Assembly: GCF_035083965.1 (NCBI RefSeq)
Contig: NC_089725.1
Location: 28,219,925 to 28,283,924 of the forward strand
Length of the DNA stretch: 64,000 nt
From: Branchiostoma lanceolatum
Lineage: Eukaryota > Chordata > Leptocardii > Amphioxiformes > Branchiostomatidae
Direction: 5' to 3'
The position numbers and the translations under genes were made by a program. This document shows positions 11,700 to 23,068 of this stretch, piece after piece; positions within the stretch are counted from its first letter, which is position 1, and the number at the start of each line of letters is the position of its first letter. Under the pieces are notes generated by a model. That model saw nothing but the letters and a program-made list of their open reading frames with translations, was not told the origin of the DNA and searched no databases.

Positions 11700-14600
11700 A
11701 TTGGTACCTATGTAACAAAACAGAGGATGCTTAATAAGAAATAAAAAGGTAAACTAACTTAGGCCTTTATGAGGAAAGACTAAATTCTCTTTAGTCTGCA
11801 TATATATATAAGTATCAGAATCAGACTGTGACATGTTTGTCAAACTTTGGTCGGAATGTGTACTTGTAGGTACTATGACTTCGACAGCGAGGTGATCCGT
11901 GAAATCCTCGGCAAGAAGCTGACCAATCGGCACAGGAAGGACGTCGATGACGTCAGCGAGAGAACCAACATCCGGCTGCGCAGCTGCAGGAGACAGGTAG
12001 GGGGCGCTGTTTTGTCATCAGAGAAAAACTCACTCACTCACTATCCAGTTTATCATCTATTGTACCCTGTCTCACAAGGGTGAGACGCACTTGCACATAG
12101 ATAGATGTCGTGGCAAATCCGATAAAGAAGTTTCCAAAGAAGGAGTGATGAGTGATCAGATCTCAATCTCCAAGCAGAGGTGTGGCTTCAGCATGTTTTG
12201 CGCATCTTTTTCTGCATTTTGTACATTTGTATCATTTGTAGGCAATTTTATGGCTAGATTTATAACAAAAATAGCCACATACTGTAGTGGCTGTAAAAAT
12301 AGAGATGGACACTCACTATACACCAAAATGCACCACTTACGAAAGGTCACAAAAAGCTGCTTGGAGATCAGCAAAGAAAAGGTTCAAAAGGTCCTCATGA
12401 TTGTAAAGAGGGCCCTTCTGACCAAACTATTTCTTCTGCGGTTCTTACAGTATGACAACTGCAAGAACATCTTCAAGACGGTGGAAGACATGGAGGGTTC
12501 CCTGGTCAACAACATCAGCGTCCACTTCCTGCTGCCGGAGAAGCTGGCAAAGTCAGTAACATTTTCAACACTAGTTTCTTTTAGACATAAAAATGTATCT
12601 ATTGAGTACAATACGTAGTCATAAAAAAATTAAATGCAATAAGGTATAAAGTTATAAGACCTCATCACCAATTTAATTTGTTGCTTTGTTCTCGGATAAA
12701 ATTTTGCTGAGCTGGTCCAAAGGAGGCAGGTGTTCGATCACGATCTGACTGATTTACGACAGATGAGTTCAAAATAAGCCATTTTCTTTGTATTTTATGC
12801 AAGTGAGGAAGGGGAATAGTCATCGACATAGTATGGTAAAATGCAGAAACGTTAGGCTCCATGACACCAGTCAGGGTTTGGGGAATGTCGTTCGAACATA
12901 ATTGCATTCTTAACGGACGTGCACGTTGACATAGACAGTTTGTGTATAAAATCATCCCTATGACAAAATCAGTTTGACTGTCATTCAAATTGGTCTATTG
13001 ATTCCAGTCTAATGTTGATGTGTCATAAACTGATTTCTCCGTTGTCACCACAGGAAGTACGCAGCCATCGTATTCTTCAGTAACAACCGTTTTGAGACGG
13101 GGAAGAAGAAGCTGCAGTATCTGTCGTTCGACGACTTTGCCTACTGCGCCGACCTCATGATCCACAACTGGACCTTTGGAGCAGCAGGCAAGTCCAAACT
13201 CCACTCTCTTAAGAGTTGAAATTTGAAATCAGTGTCAATCTTCTAAAGGGAAATATTTCAATGGATATGTGAAATATCACAGCCAGAAGAGATTCTTCGA
13301 TAGTCATTGATTTAAGCCTGTCACACATAGCTGATCATGGCCTCCCGACCTCTCCCAACCTTCTCCAGACTGTGGTTGGGAGCTAGTTGGGAGCAAGATC
13401 ATCTTTGGTCGGGAGTTGATCAGCAAGGTTGCTTACTTGTAATTTCTTTTAAAAGTCATCTGCACCAGCTGTCTATGAATTTCCGTCTTAAGTAGTTGGT
13501 AAAGTAACATTCTGCTTGGATGTGATCAGAGGAGCGAACTGGAGCTAGAATAGGATGGATTCCAGGCTACTCTCAACCCACTGCCAATCTTGGTTGGGAA
13601 GTGATAGGGTGTTAAGTTGTGGGAAAGTCCTAAATGTGTGACAGGGGTCTTCCCCTCATGGTGAAACTACACTTAGTTTGGGGTTTATTTCCTAACTTCT
13701 GTTGTTTGTCTCCCACCAGACTCCCAGGCAGACGACATGGATGTGGAGATGGACCGAGTCTTCCTGCAGGAGCTCAGGGATCTTAAGGTGCTCACAGGAG
13801 ACAAGGACGTCTACGAGAAGCACAGAGGGTAAGACAGTAGCTTCTACTTTCTTCTATAGAACTCGTTGCCCCCAAGCACAGTAGGGCATCCTCACTAGTT
13901 AGCGGTAGCTTTAAACAAAGCTAAAAGGTTTGGTTGGAAAACCTACTATGCCATGCTAAATATACCCCAAAGTCAAGTTCTAACCTGTATTACACCAATT
14001 TTTCATGATTCGCAACTCCTGTAATCGTTTGAAAATCGCTCCTTTGTCAAAATAGTCATAATGGTTATAACTTATACATGTGAATATCATGTGAATATCA
14101 GGAAAGACTGTTGAGAAGTGCTGAGGATATGTTGAATGATAGTCAGCATGGTGATCATCCTGTGAAGTTCCCTGTAACATGACATGTCTATTCATCTCCC
14201 CTCCCCAGCTTGGTGTGTTCCGCTCTGAGAGGCAAGATCCCAGACCCCACGTACGCTGACATTGAGAGCAACTTCAAGGTCAGACATCTTTTTTGTGTGT
14301 ACTGATTTTCAAGGTCATAAGTCTGTATTTTTTTGTGAGAACAAATTATGGTTGGTTACTTTACTTGTACTTTGTTGTGTGTAAAGATTTTAGACCGTAA
14401 GTTTAGGGCTCGTCGAAGTACTGTATGATATTAATTTTCGTTTTTCTAGGTAGGATTTTATTTCTCGATTGAACTGGAAAGAACATTTTCAGTTCACTAT
14501 GGCACATACTAACTTACAATATACTGAATTTCCTCAATTTTAGCTGTGTTTTTTTTCTCCCTCCAACAGAACCTGTCGCGATGCATCGTGAGCGTGGCCT

Positions 14601-16721
14601 CCGGTCTGATCCACAGCAAGGAGCTGAAGGACTTCTTTGTGGACCTGGTGGAGAAGGTGCGCTCACAATTAGCCCCCATTAACATTAATCCGCCGGGTTA
14701 CATAAATCCGACATTTTGAAAAACAATGTGGTTGAGAGATCTCTAGTGCAGCACTCCCAGGTATGCACAGTTTAGATATACAGGACTGTATTAAACTGGA
14801 TGATGTTGTGTTGGAGATCTGTTTGGACGTACCTTTTTAGGGTGGCGTAATTATGTACCCAGGTGGAATTATGTTAGTAGATGTTAACACTGGTCGGTTT
14901 CAATTTGAAAAAAACTCTAAGTCTAACAAAGTCAAGTATCTCTATGACTGTACTGTACATAATGGGTTACAATTAGAAAAGCCACACTCACAACACACAT
15001 TTTAAAGACGTCACCACATGTACCAAAAAGAGTAGGGGTACACCCTTGTGTTTGACTGCTCAAACTTGAGTCATTTCCAAACACAGTTCAGTTTGTACCT
15101 ACTAACTTCAAGTACAGACCTGATGTCGTATACGTTATGCTGTGCATGGCTGACCATGCTGGACAATCTGGACCACGATTGTAGAGTGGTGTATTTTGCT
15201 GATGGGCATTTACATTAGCCTCCATAGCAGGCTCTATGGGCCTTTTTTTGCAGCTTATAATACATTCGAAAATAATTTCATCAGGTTGGTAGAATATAGG
15301 ATATAGGAGATTCTTTATACACAACCAAGTATTGATCTCACCTGCTAACGTTTCGATGTCTAACCTGCTAACGTTTCGGTGAGAAGCAGTACTCCAGTCA
15401 GAAGCTCTGAAGAAGGTGTCTGATAGACATCGAAACATTAGCAGGGGAGATAAATAGTTGATTGTGTATAAAGAATCTCCTATATGCTTATAATACACTT
15501 TTTGCTGATAACTTTTTGTACTGGCCATGGGTCATTTGTGCAGCCCAGTACAAAAAGAAGTTTGTGGATCAGCAAAAGATGTATTATGAGCCAAAAAAGA
15601 CCCACAGAGCCTGCTATGGAGGCTACAGCTACACCTGCTCTACAATACAAATACACATTATGATACACAAACACAGAGTAATGTTTGTGTCTGTACAGTT
15701 CATCGAGCCCTGTAAAAACGCCAGGTGGAGTAAGAGGGACGTCGAGGCGTTCCTGAAGGCGTACGAGGCGGCAATCCAGCAGATCCCGCAGCTAAAACGG
15801 TGGGTATTAGTCACATGACTCTGTTCTAGTCTGTGTTGCTGTCAAGGACTGATTAGACCTCCTACGCTAGATCCGGCGTCACAACTCATGCGAGCGTCGG
15901 CCAAATTTGTAGATCGCCCAAAGCTCGCCAAATTGAAAAATTGCCCAAGTGTCAGCCGTATCTTCCAATGAAAATCTTGGATGATGTCCGAGGAACACTA
16001 AAAGCTAAAAATCCCCCATGAGATGGTACCATCTCTTGGACATGGACAAAGTCAGAATCCACTGACGTAATGGTAGTAAAAGGCCAATATTTGGATCAAC
16101 TTTGATTTCTAAAAATCGTCCGAAGCCCGCGTAATCGACAGGACATCAGCCGAAAATATCCCAGTTTGGAGCTCGCCCACACGTCGGCCGAGCTGAATTC
16201 TTGATTTGTGACGGGGGCTTAAGAGCTTGTAGTTGTTCAACTCTAAGCCAAATTGAGACAGATTTAGAAATGAAAAGTACCCATTACATAAATGCATTAT
16301 GAAAATCAACAGGAGCTCAGTGATTCTTTATCATTATGAAAATCAGTCCAATAGGAGCTCAGGATAGCCTCCACCAGGCACTCTTACGGGCGTATGAATC
16401 GTAGAATTCGGCAGAAAAAGGAATAATTAGCCAGTAGAGTCAGTCCACAGTGAAGATCACATTTCACCCTGGCATAGTTAGTCTGGTAGAGACTAGCTCA
16501 GGATGCTCTGTCGGTATTGCAGCAGGTAAAGATGATTTATCATTACATTAGTTGCCCTCATGAATCAACTTAAAAGTGCTCCTTTTTAGCAGATGTGCAC
16601 GAAGTTGAAGTTTTCTGATTATGTTCCATTATGCTCCAGGTTCCAACCGCACTTGCTAATTGTGTGGACCCGTTACATGACCACGCTCAAGAAATGCATT
16701 CTGCAGCTGTATCATAGCTGA
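10317..16721 (+). CDS. FIBP: Acidic FGF intracellular-binding protein
   Basis: Ten exons: 10317-10398, 10873-11071, 11870-11996, 12451-12551, 13054-13187, 13720-13828, 14209-14278, 14570-14656, 15699-15799 and 16640-16721. They total 1092 nt, or 363 residues, the family length. The protein starts [20 protein letters not shown] and ends LQLYHS. Family stretches include [36 protein letters not shown]-like [44 protein letters not shown] and FVDLVEK. All phases agree. The exon 5 donor is GC (GCAAGT) because only that join keeps the frame to DSQADD. FIBP binds FGF1 inside the cell in vertebrates. The exon 2 donor and the stop codon each start a minisatellite. AATAAA at 18506 is a plausible poly(A) signal. 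Confidence 0.97.
11040..11750 (+). repeat. Minisatellite copying the FIBP exon 2 donor
   Basis: About five recognisable units of ~120 bp, plus a degenerate sixth near 11713, repeat the exon 2 end and donor (GTGCAGAGGAAGCT then ATAGAGAA|GTAAGG) near 11048, 11135, 11258, 11400 and 11520. Units are separated by CA-rich sequence that becomes pure (CA)n and (ACACAT)n at about 11570-11700. Only the first unit continues the reading frame of exon 2. Confidence 0.9.
12166..12368. mobile_element. MITE family A copy in FIBP intron 3
   Basis: The ends ATCTCCAAGCAGAGG and GCTGCTTGGAGAT are inverted repeats matching the family ends at 38779, 41973 and 21766. The interior is unrelated to the other copies. 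Clear flanking direct repeats were not found. Confidence 0.6.
15178..15655. mobile_element. Inverted-repeat element with a nested second element
   Basis: The outer arms (about 15178-15264 and 15575-15655) are inverted copies sharing TAGCCTCCATAGCAGGCTCT. A further hairpin lies at about 15498-15575 (TTTTGCTGAT against ATCAGCAAAA). The inner element (15265-15485) is a family D hairpin with 23-bp inverted ends (TATAGGAGATTCTTTATACA) and perfect 12-bp direct repeats GCTTATAATACA at 15253-15264 and 15486-15497. That is the pattern of insertion with target duplication. The whole lies just upstream of FIBP exon 9. Confidence 0.8.
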
Positions 16722-18190
16722 CACCTGGAACTAAAGCTGTGACATAGGGGACATTCAGAATAGCAGCTGTTATATAGCTGAAACCTGGGACTGCAGATGT
16801 AATATAGCTGAACTTGGAACAGCAGTTGTAACATAGGGGACATTTGGAACTACAGTTGTATTGTAGTTGTATTATAGATCAAGCCTGGAACAGCAGTGGT
16901 AATACAGCTGACCCTGGAACAGCAGTGGTAATACAGCTGACCCTGGAACAGCAGTTGTAATACAGCTGACCCTGTAACAGCAGTTGTAATACAGCTGACC
17001 CTGGAACAGCAGTTGTAACATAGCTGAACCTGGAACAGCAGTTGTAATACAGCTGAACCTGGAACAGCAGTTGTAATACAGCTGAACCTGGAACAGCAGT
17101 TGTAACACAGCTGAACCTGGAAAATCAGTTGTAATACAGCTGACCCTGGAACAGCAGTTGTAATACAGCTGACACCTGGAACAGCAGTTGTAATACAGCT
17201 GACACCTGGAATAGCAGTTGTAATACAGCTGAACCTGTAACAGCAGTTGTAATATAGCTGAACCTGGAACAGCAATTGTAATACAGCTGAACCTGTAACA
17301 GCAGTTGTAATGTATAGGACATTCGGAACAGCAGCTATGGCACAGCTGACACCTGAACCTGCAGCTAAGACCAAGGATAGAAGTTGTGTCACAGCAGACA
17401 CTTGGAAGTAAAGCTGTAATATAGGGAACATCTGGAACGGTCTTAATTTAACCGACACCTGGAACTGCAACTGTGATGTTCAGGACATTTGGAATAGCAG
17501 CTATGCCACAGCTGACACCTGGATCAGCTGCGTTACCACACCTGATAACTCAAACTGCAGCTATATCACAACAGCTGTGATACTGTTGGCACCTGAGATA
17601 GCAGCTGTGATGTAGGAAACACTGCAGTTACGCCACAACTGACACCAGGAACAGCACCTATCACATTGCTGTTTCACAGCTGACATCATGAACAGCAGGC
17701 CATATGGCAGCTGACACCTGGGATAGCAGCTGTACTACAGCTAACACATCAATATAGCAGATGTGTTACAGCTATGCTAGCACCTGATACAACAGCTGTA
17801 ATATAGCTGTGCCACAAGGAAAAGCAGCTATACCACAGCTAAAGCCTGGAAGTCAGCAACTGTGATATGGCTGGCAACTGGAAAAGTAGTTGTAGTATAG
17901 CTGGCACCAAGAACAACAGCTGTATCATATAGCTGAAACATGGAACTGCAGCTATGATGTAACTGGCACCTGGAACAGCAGCTGTATTACAGCTATACTT
18001 GGAACAGCAGTTGTATTACAGCTGACACCTACAATAGCAGCTGTGATATAGCTGCCAACTGGGAAAGTAGCTGTTGTATAGCTGGCACCTGGAACAACAG
18101 CTGTATCATATATCTGGCACCAGCAACAACAGCTGTACTGCAGCTGGCACTTGTATCACAGCTTGCACCTGGATCAGGAATGCCACATTG
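16710..18190 (+). repeat. ~30-bp minisatellite starting at the FIBP stop codon
   Basis: About 45-50 degenerate units have a consensus near ACAGCTGACACCTGGAACAG followed by CAGTTGTAAT. The final FIBP codons and stop (GCAGCTGTATCATAGCTGAC) match the unit and form its first copy. The best-conserved stretch is about 16880-17290 and the distal part is older. A detached piece of the same array is at 21636-21762. Confidence 0.93.
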
Positions 18191-18536
18191 GAGAGGTGCC
18201 ACCTGTCTCTGTGTCACTGCTAGACATTTATCAAATACTGTATCATCTATTCCAGTATAATGTTACTTGAAGCTGGACAGCATGTAAACAAGTGTGAACT
18301 ATAGCCTTTTTCTGCTCGTATCTGTACTGTATTATTGTTCCTTGTGTGAATAACACATTGTACATAATGTGAATAGTAGAGATACACCTATGATTAACAT
18401 ATGGGATGAACATTCCATTTACAGTTCTTGTTGACAGAACTGATGAAGAGGGTAATAAACTCACCACAATATGGCTGATATAGAGTGAAGATCAATGTGT
18501 ACCTGAATAAACTGTTACAAGAACAATTCTGAGAAG

Positions 18537-18612
18537 TATCTGTTTAGCCAGTATAACCGCCCTTTGTTTTTGGCCTAACACACCAGCTTCGCAGGCATGC
18601 AGTGCGTCAGTA
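18537..18612 (+). repeat. Dispersed repeat E (three copies in window)
   Basis: The phrase AGCCAGTATAACCGC, then a short variable spacer, then TAACACACC and GCAGGCATGC, occurs here and at about 1376-1446. It occurs inverted at about 48325-48398. It has no coding content. It could be a MITE end or a SINE part. Confidence 0.55.
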
Positions 18613-19131
18613 GCTGGCTATATTACACTGAACGGCCCGAACTAAGTTTCTATCTAAAACACTTCAATACATGTTTCAGATAGATACTTAGTTTGCTGCA
18701 CGTTTCCCAGTTGCAGCCTATTAGAAGTGCTAAAGTGCATTGCTTTATGCTTGCTAGTATTTAGTCGCATCTGTTGTAAGTTTACACGCATGACATTCCA
18801 TTCTGACTACCATACATGCGAATGTACAGTCGAGGAAAGGACTAGAGTTGTCAGGGTACAGCGGTTGATAGACACATATATCCTTAACCTACACATTACA
18901 TACGAAAGGTGATATATCAGCATTTTATCTTCAAGTTGTTGTTTTGTGTCAGCCCACTGTCATAATCATTAACCATTGATTTGTTTAATTGTTTCCGTCG
19001 ACTAGTGGGTAATGAATTGGAGTGTGTTGACCTTGAGTTTAGTTAGTGTAATGGTGTGCTGGAGAATTTAAGATAAAGTTAACCAATTTACTCCTTGTTA
19101 TGATGTGTTTCTGCCAAATGACCATACCGTA

Positions 19132-19301
19132 TACTGTAAATGCATAAATGTTCGCGGTGGTTTTATGTTCGCGAACATTTTTGTCTGACACTGTAGCAGT
19201 ATGTAACTATAGCATTGCCGCGAACTTACAACCACCGCAAACACTCCATTTTCGCATTAGCGCGAAATAAAAACCACGCGAACTTAAATGCATTCACAGT
19301 A
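19132..19301. mobile_element. MITE family B (TACTGTAAATGCA ends)
   Basis: Imperfect terminal inverted repeats TACTGTAAATGCATAAATG and (right end, reverse complement) TACTGTGAATGCATTTAAG are followed inward by GTTCGCG and an ACCACCGC-type palindrome. A diverged relative with TACTGTAAATTCATTT ends lies at 42555-42735. There is no coding content. Confidence 0.8.
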
Positions 19302-19707
19302 CATCAGGAGAAGTTTGGTAAATTCTGAAACCTGATCTGTGTAATCAAGTCTCAGCCAGTTAAAACACCCTGCATTCTTAAGCAGGCTAGCAGAACTGTA
19401 ACCATGGAAATCTGAAGTCATAGGTTTCAAAAGGCTGCCGCACTGTCAAGTTTGGGAACAAATCCATTTGTTTCTGTAGATGTGACTAGTGTCTATTTCA
19501 GCCATCCACTGCATAATGCAATAGTAGTTTGATATACCTGAAATACCGGAAATAATCCACTGCATAATGAAAAACTTTTATGTCATACCGGCTGAATTGC
19601 CTTTCCCCTCTATCCCAAGAATCCGCGACGAGCCCACAACAAACAATGACTAAAGCCTCGGGGTAATGAGTTTGTACGCGGCTGGCACGTTAGCGGGAAG
19701 TTGAGTC

Positions 19708-21146
19708 ATGGCGGCTGCATCAACAAGTTTGGGGGAACAGATCTCTGAAGAACTGTCCTGCAGCATCTGCCTGGAGCAGTGTACCAGGCCTAAGGTACTG
19801 CCCTGTCAGCACACCTTCTGTCAGGACTGCCTACAGGACTACACGAGAGGTAAGAAGAGATTCCAGTGCCCAAACTGCCGTCAGCAGGTCAGGCTTACGA
19901 AGCAGGGTGTGGCAGGCTTGCCGCCTGACAATCGTCTGTTTAAAAGTCTATCTGAAAGGCTCCAAGGGCAGTGGACACTTTCGGGGGGAAGAAAGGAACA
20001 TCCACCGTCTGGGAAAAAGTGCAGCTTCCACCCCTCAGAGGAATTTAAACTATACTGTAAGCAGTGTAACGTGCCGGTTTGTGATGACTGTTTGGATGAA
20101 ATGCACAGTGATCATGTCACTATAACCCTGAAAAAGGCCTCACGGGAAAGAAGGGCTTCGGTTAAAGCACTTCTTGATGAGGGGAGGGACATACTAGAAC
20201 ATTGTGGCAGTTTCATCAAGAGTCTGCGAGAGACAGAAAAGGAACTGAAGGAACAGAAACAACAGACAGCAGCATCACTCAGGACTACAATCAGATGATA
20301 CAGAAACTAAGTGGCCCAGAATCTGACAGCCGTAAAACAGGGAAATTTGGCGGCCCTGTTGGTGTGGCAGTGTCAGAAGAAGGGGACGTCTTTGTAGCAA
20401 GCTATTGGACACAGAGAATCCACATCATAACTCTGCAGGGAGTATTTGTCCACCAGTTCCCAACAGAAGTGCCAGGGGTACAAAAGGAGATGTCCCCATC
20501 TGATGTGGCCTTGGACGGAGAGGGGAACCCGTGGGTGGTGGGGAGGATAATCGAACCTGGCGCAGAGTTTCTTGTACAGTACACCAAACAGGGCAGAATA
20601 CTGAGGAAGACTTACCTACAGGAGACGGAACGTGACCATGGGGTTGCCGTGGATACCAGAAGGAACTAAATCCTCTATAAAAAAACGACTGGATACAGAA
20701 GCACACAACGTGGTGAAGTGTTATGTGTTGAGGCCAGATGGCACACCAGTGAACGCTGAGGATGGAACATGGATGGACTGGTTTACCTCCCTATTCTGGC
20801 AGCAGAACGCCTCCATGAAGTCTCTAAAGCACGTAACTGTAGACAGGGAAGGTAACATTCTTGTGTCAGACTGTGGGAATCACTGTGTCTATGTGTTCAG
20901 TGAAGATAGACAGTTCCTGTTCAAGTTTGGAGGATGGGGAAGTCGTCACGGTCAGCTGAAGAGTCCCAGAGGCGTTTGCACAGACAAGGCAGGTAACATC
21001 ATCGTAGCAGACAGTGGAAACAGCCGCGTGGAGATTCCTTAAACACGTCACTACAGATACAGCTATGCCATGCCATGGCACCACACGGACAGTTGGTGGT
21101 AACAGATTTCTGGCATAATACCATCCACATTATTCAGTCAAAGTAG
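19708..21146 (+). pseudogene. Intronless TRIM-NHL (RING, B-box, NHL) pseudogene
   Basis: The first frame (19708-20298) encodes a C3HC4 RING finger (CSICLEQC, LPCQHTFCQDCL, CPNCRQ), a B-box (CSFHPSEEFKLYCKQC, CDDCLDEMHSDH) and a coiled-coil start (RETEKELKEQK). NHL-type beta-propeller repeats follow (GPVGVAVSEEGDVFVAS, VTVDREGNILVSDCGNHC, GVCTDKAGNIIVADSGNSR, APHGQLVVTDFWHNTIHI, stop 21144-21146) but in shifted frames. There are about three frame breaks: about 20240-20300, about 20640-20670, and just before 21042. Most of the coiled coil also appears deleted at the first break. Intact members act as E3 ubiquitin ligases. An assembly error could explain one break but not all three. Confidence 0.85.
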
Positions 21147-21635
21147 TTGATAAGTTACTGATAAGTTAAAAACTTGAATATTGTACAATGATTTAGGTGT
21201 TCTGTATACTGTAGTCAGATTCGGAATGAAAGTTATGATCAGGTCCTTTCAGGAAAGAAAGCAACAACCACTTTTTGTACTTGACAAATACTTTTATTGT
21301 AAACTGTTTGCTACATACTTAAGTACACCCACAGTTTTAGGACTCGGACATTATGTAGAATCTTACGTTTAATGACAGCTCTTTCTATTTATACAAACAG
21401 TCATAGCGCTCTACATTTTGAAGAATGATTAAGGGATAGAGCACAGTTGAAACTAGTTAAAATAGTCATAGCCACATTTGAATTTTGTTTTAAATGGGTT
21501 GATATGGACCACATACCTGGAGTAATCGATACATAGATAGATAAATGAAACGTTCCTTAATAAACCGATGAGCTCTACATGTATTTTGATATCAAAGTTG
21601 CTCTGTACTAATATACAATCTAAGAAAAAAAATAT

Positions 21636-21762
21636 GCTGAAAATAGCAGCTGTAACGTAGCCGTAACATAACTGCCACCTGGAACTGCAACTGTATATAA
21701 TATAACCGGAACTGAAGCAGTGTCACAACTGATACAGCAGCTATGACACTGTTGACACTTGG
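21636..21762 (+). repeat. Detached fragment of the FIBP stop-codon minisatellite
   Basis: Phrases such as ATAGCAGCTGTAACGTAG, CTGCCACCTGGAACTGCAAC and CAGCAGCTATGACACTG match the degenerate distal units at 17300-18100. It lies 3.4 kb beyond the array, on the far side of the TRIM pseudogene. Confidence 0.75.
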
Positions 21763-21765
21763 TTA

Positions 21766-21894
21766 ACTCTCCAAGCAGAGGTTATTGGGGAAATTGTGAT
21801 CTTCTTAGAATATCATATGCCTCGTTTTTGTCAGACCTCCCCTAGCATTGGCATATGATAAAGTCACAATTTCCACAACCTCTACTTGGAGAGT
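21766..21894. mobile_element. MITE family A copy
   Basis: Inverted ends ACTCTCCAAGCAGAGGTT and AACCTCTACTTGGAGAGT, plus an inner inverted pair (GGAAATTGTGA, TCACAATTTCC; GGCATATGATA). The interior differs from the other copies. No flanking direct repeat is obvious. Confidence 0.75.
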
Positions 21895-21984
21895 ACTCTC
21901 CGCAACCTATATATACGAGAAGTCGAATCCATGTAATTTATATATATATAATTCTTGTAGTAATTTGACAATGTATACATTTGT

Positions 21985-22083
21985 ATCCGTTTACTATTCT
22001 TTTGTAGTGACCTGTACTTAACACAGTGGGTATATGATTGTGTACAATAAAGGTCTTCATTCATTATTCATTCATTCATTATA
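21985..22083 (+). mobile_element. 3' tail of a non-LTR retroposon
   Basis: AATAAAGGTCTTCATTCATT leads into an imperfect (ATTC)n run ending about 22083. This tail type is typical of LINE/SINE 3' ends. The 5' extent is not resolved. Confidence 0.4.
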
Positions 22084-22624
22084 TTAGCTCCTGAGTCTCT
22101 TTTGTCCTCTACGCAAATTTGTAAAGTTTATGGGTCCGCTGCATTGCATAATAGAACTTTCAAACACATGGCATGTAATTGAGAAAGAAATATCGATAGA
22201 TATCAATCATACAAACGACCTAATTTGCATAATTAATGAAAAAATACTATATTTCCATCGTGGTAAAAAAAAAGTAAAAAAGAAGGAAAGCAGTCATCCT
22301 CACTTGAGGTGAAGCATAATGCTTTTTCAAGTAGCTAGTAAATGATGGAAATTTCCATGGAGGTAAATAACATTCTTCTGGCATTTGGAAGTCAAGTAAT
22401 ATCTGACATAAATCATGCAAATGAAGGGCTCATTTACAGACATTATGGGGAAATGCTTCAATAGCCGTATTTACTGCGATCCGACTTCCATACTTCGGCC
22501 GATGTTATTTGTGTTATGAATTATGCAAATGTGGAACATATTTACATGATAAGCATAAGGTTACTTGCGAAACATCATTTGGCAGAGGTATGAGGTCATG
22601 GAACTCTAGTTCTGATGTACTTTA

Positions 22625-22980
22625 AAAGACCCGGAGACTCCAGTGGTACATTCTACAGGTGTAGTCAGAAACCTGATCTGTGTAAACAAGGAGCCAGGCA
22701 TTCATGGGCAGGCAAGCAGAACAGGTACTTTTAGAAACCTGACGTCACGGGTTTGCGAAGGACAACAAAATGGCAGCTGTACTGTCACGTTCTGTAGGTC
22801 TGGTTTATGTTTGCTTTACTAGCTTCTACTTCAACTATCCACTGCATAATGCGACACTATCATAACCTCTGAAATACACTATCATTTCCCCTCTATCCTA
22901 ATAATCTGGCCCCGAAGAAGACCTCAAAGGAAAGGTGGGCCTCGGTTCAAGAACTTCCTGCATGAGTGCATATCCCAACG
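22625..22980 (+). pseudogene. Second, decayed copy of the TRIM locus
   Basis: It is homologous to 19310-19600 (ACCTGATCTGTGTAA, CCACTGCATAATGC, CCCCTCTATCC). It then jumps directly to a stretch matching TRIM coding sequence near 20130-20180 (AAGAAGACCTCAAAGGAAAG against AAAAAGGCCTCACGGGAAAG). The RING and B-box part is deleted. It carries no usable reading frame. Confidence 0.7.
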
Positions 22981-23068
22981 GTTAAGCCTAATTGACAAAT
23001 GAGGCCTAAATAACATCAGACTGGTTGCCAGTTTGTGGATCACAGTTGACCCTTCACCCTTCAGCAAA

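Larger units (their letters stand above)
18191..19707. other. Intergenic stretch FIBP to TRIM pseudogene
   Basis: No exon was found. It contains the probable FIBP poly(A) signal AATAAA at 18506-18511, a dispersed repeat at about 18537-18612, and a MITE at 19132-19301. The 19310-19600 part is homologous to 22625-22905, so it is the old upstream region of the TRIM gene. Confidence 0.6.
21147..23068. other. Repeat-rich intergenic stretch
   Basis: No intact gene. In order it holds a detached piece of the FIBP 3' minisatellite, a family A MITE, a retroposon-type tail, a SINE tail fragment (about 22284-22340, reverse complement of the 54040-54090 SINE end), ATGCAAAT-rich dispersed repeat (about 22206-22560), and a decayed TRIM copy. 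Confidence 0.6.

Noticed and set aside
11383-11744. Cys/Val- and Thr/His-rich open frames
   Set aside because: Translations of (CA)n and (ACACAT)n.
12091-12618. 175-codon open frame containing FIBP exon 4
   Set aside because: It joins a MITE, intron and exon 4; splice sites and FIBP homology define only 12451-12551.
16850-17470. 206-codon minus-strand open frame
   Set aside because: Translation of the FIBP 3' minisatellite.
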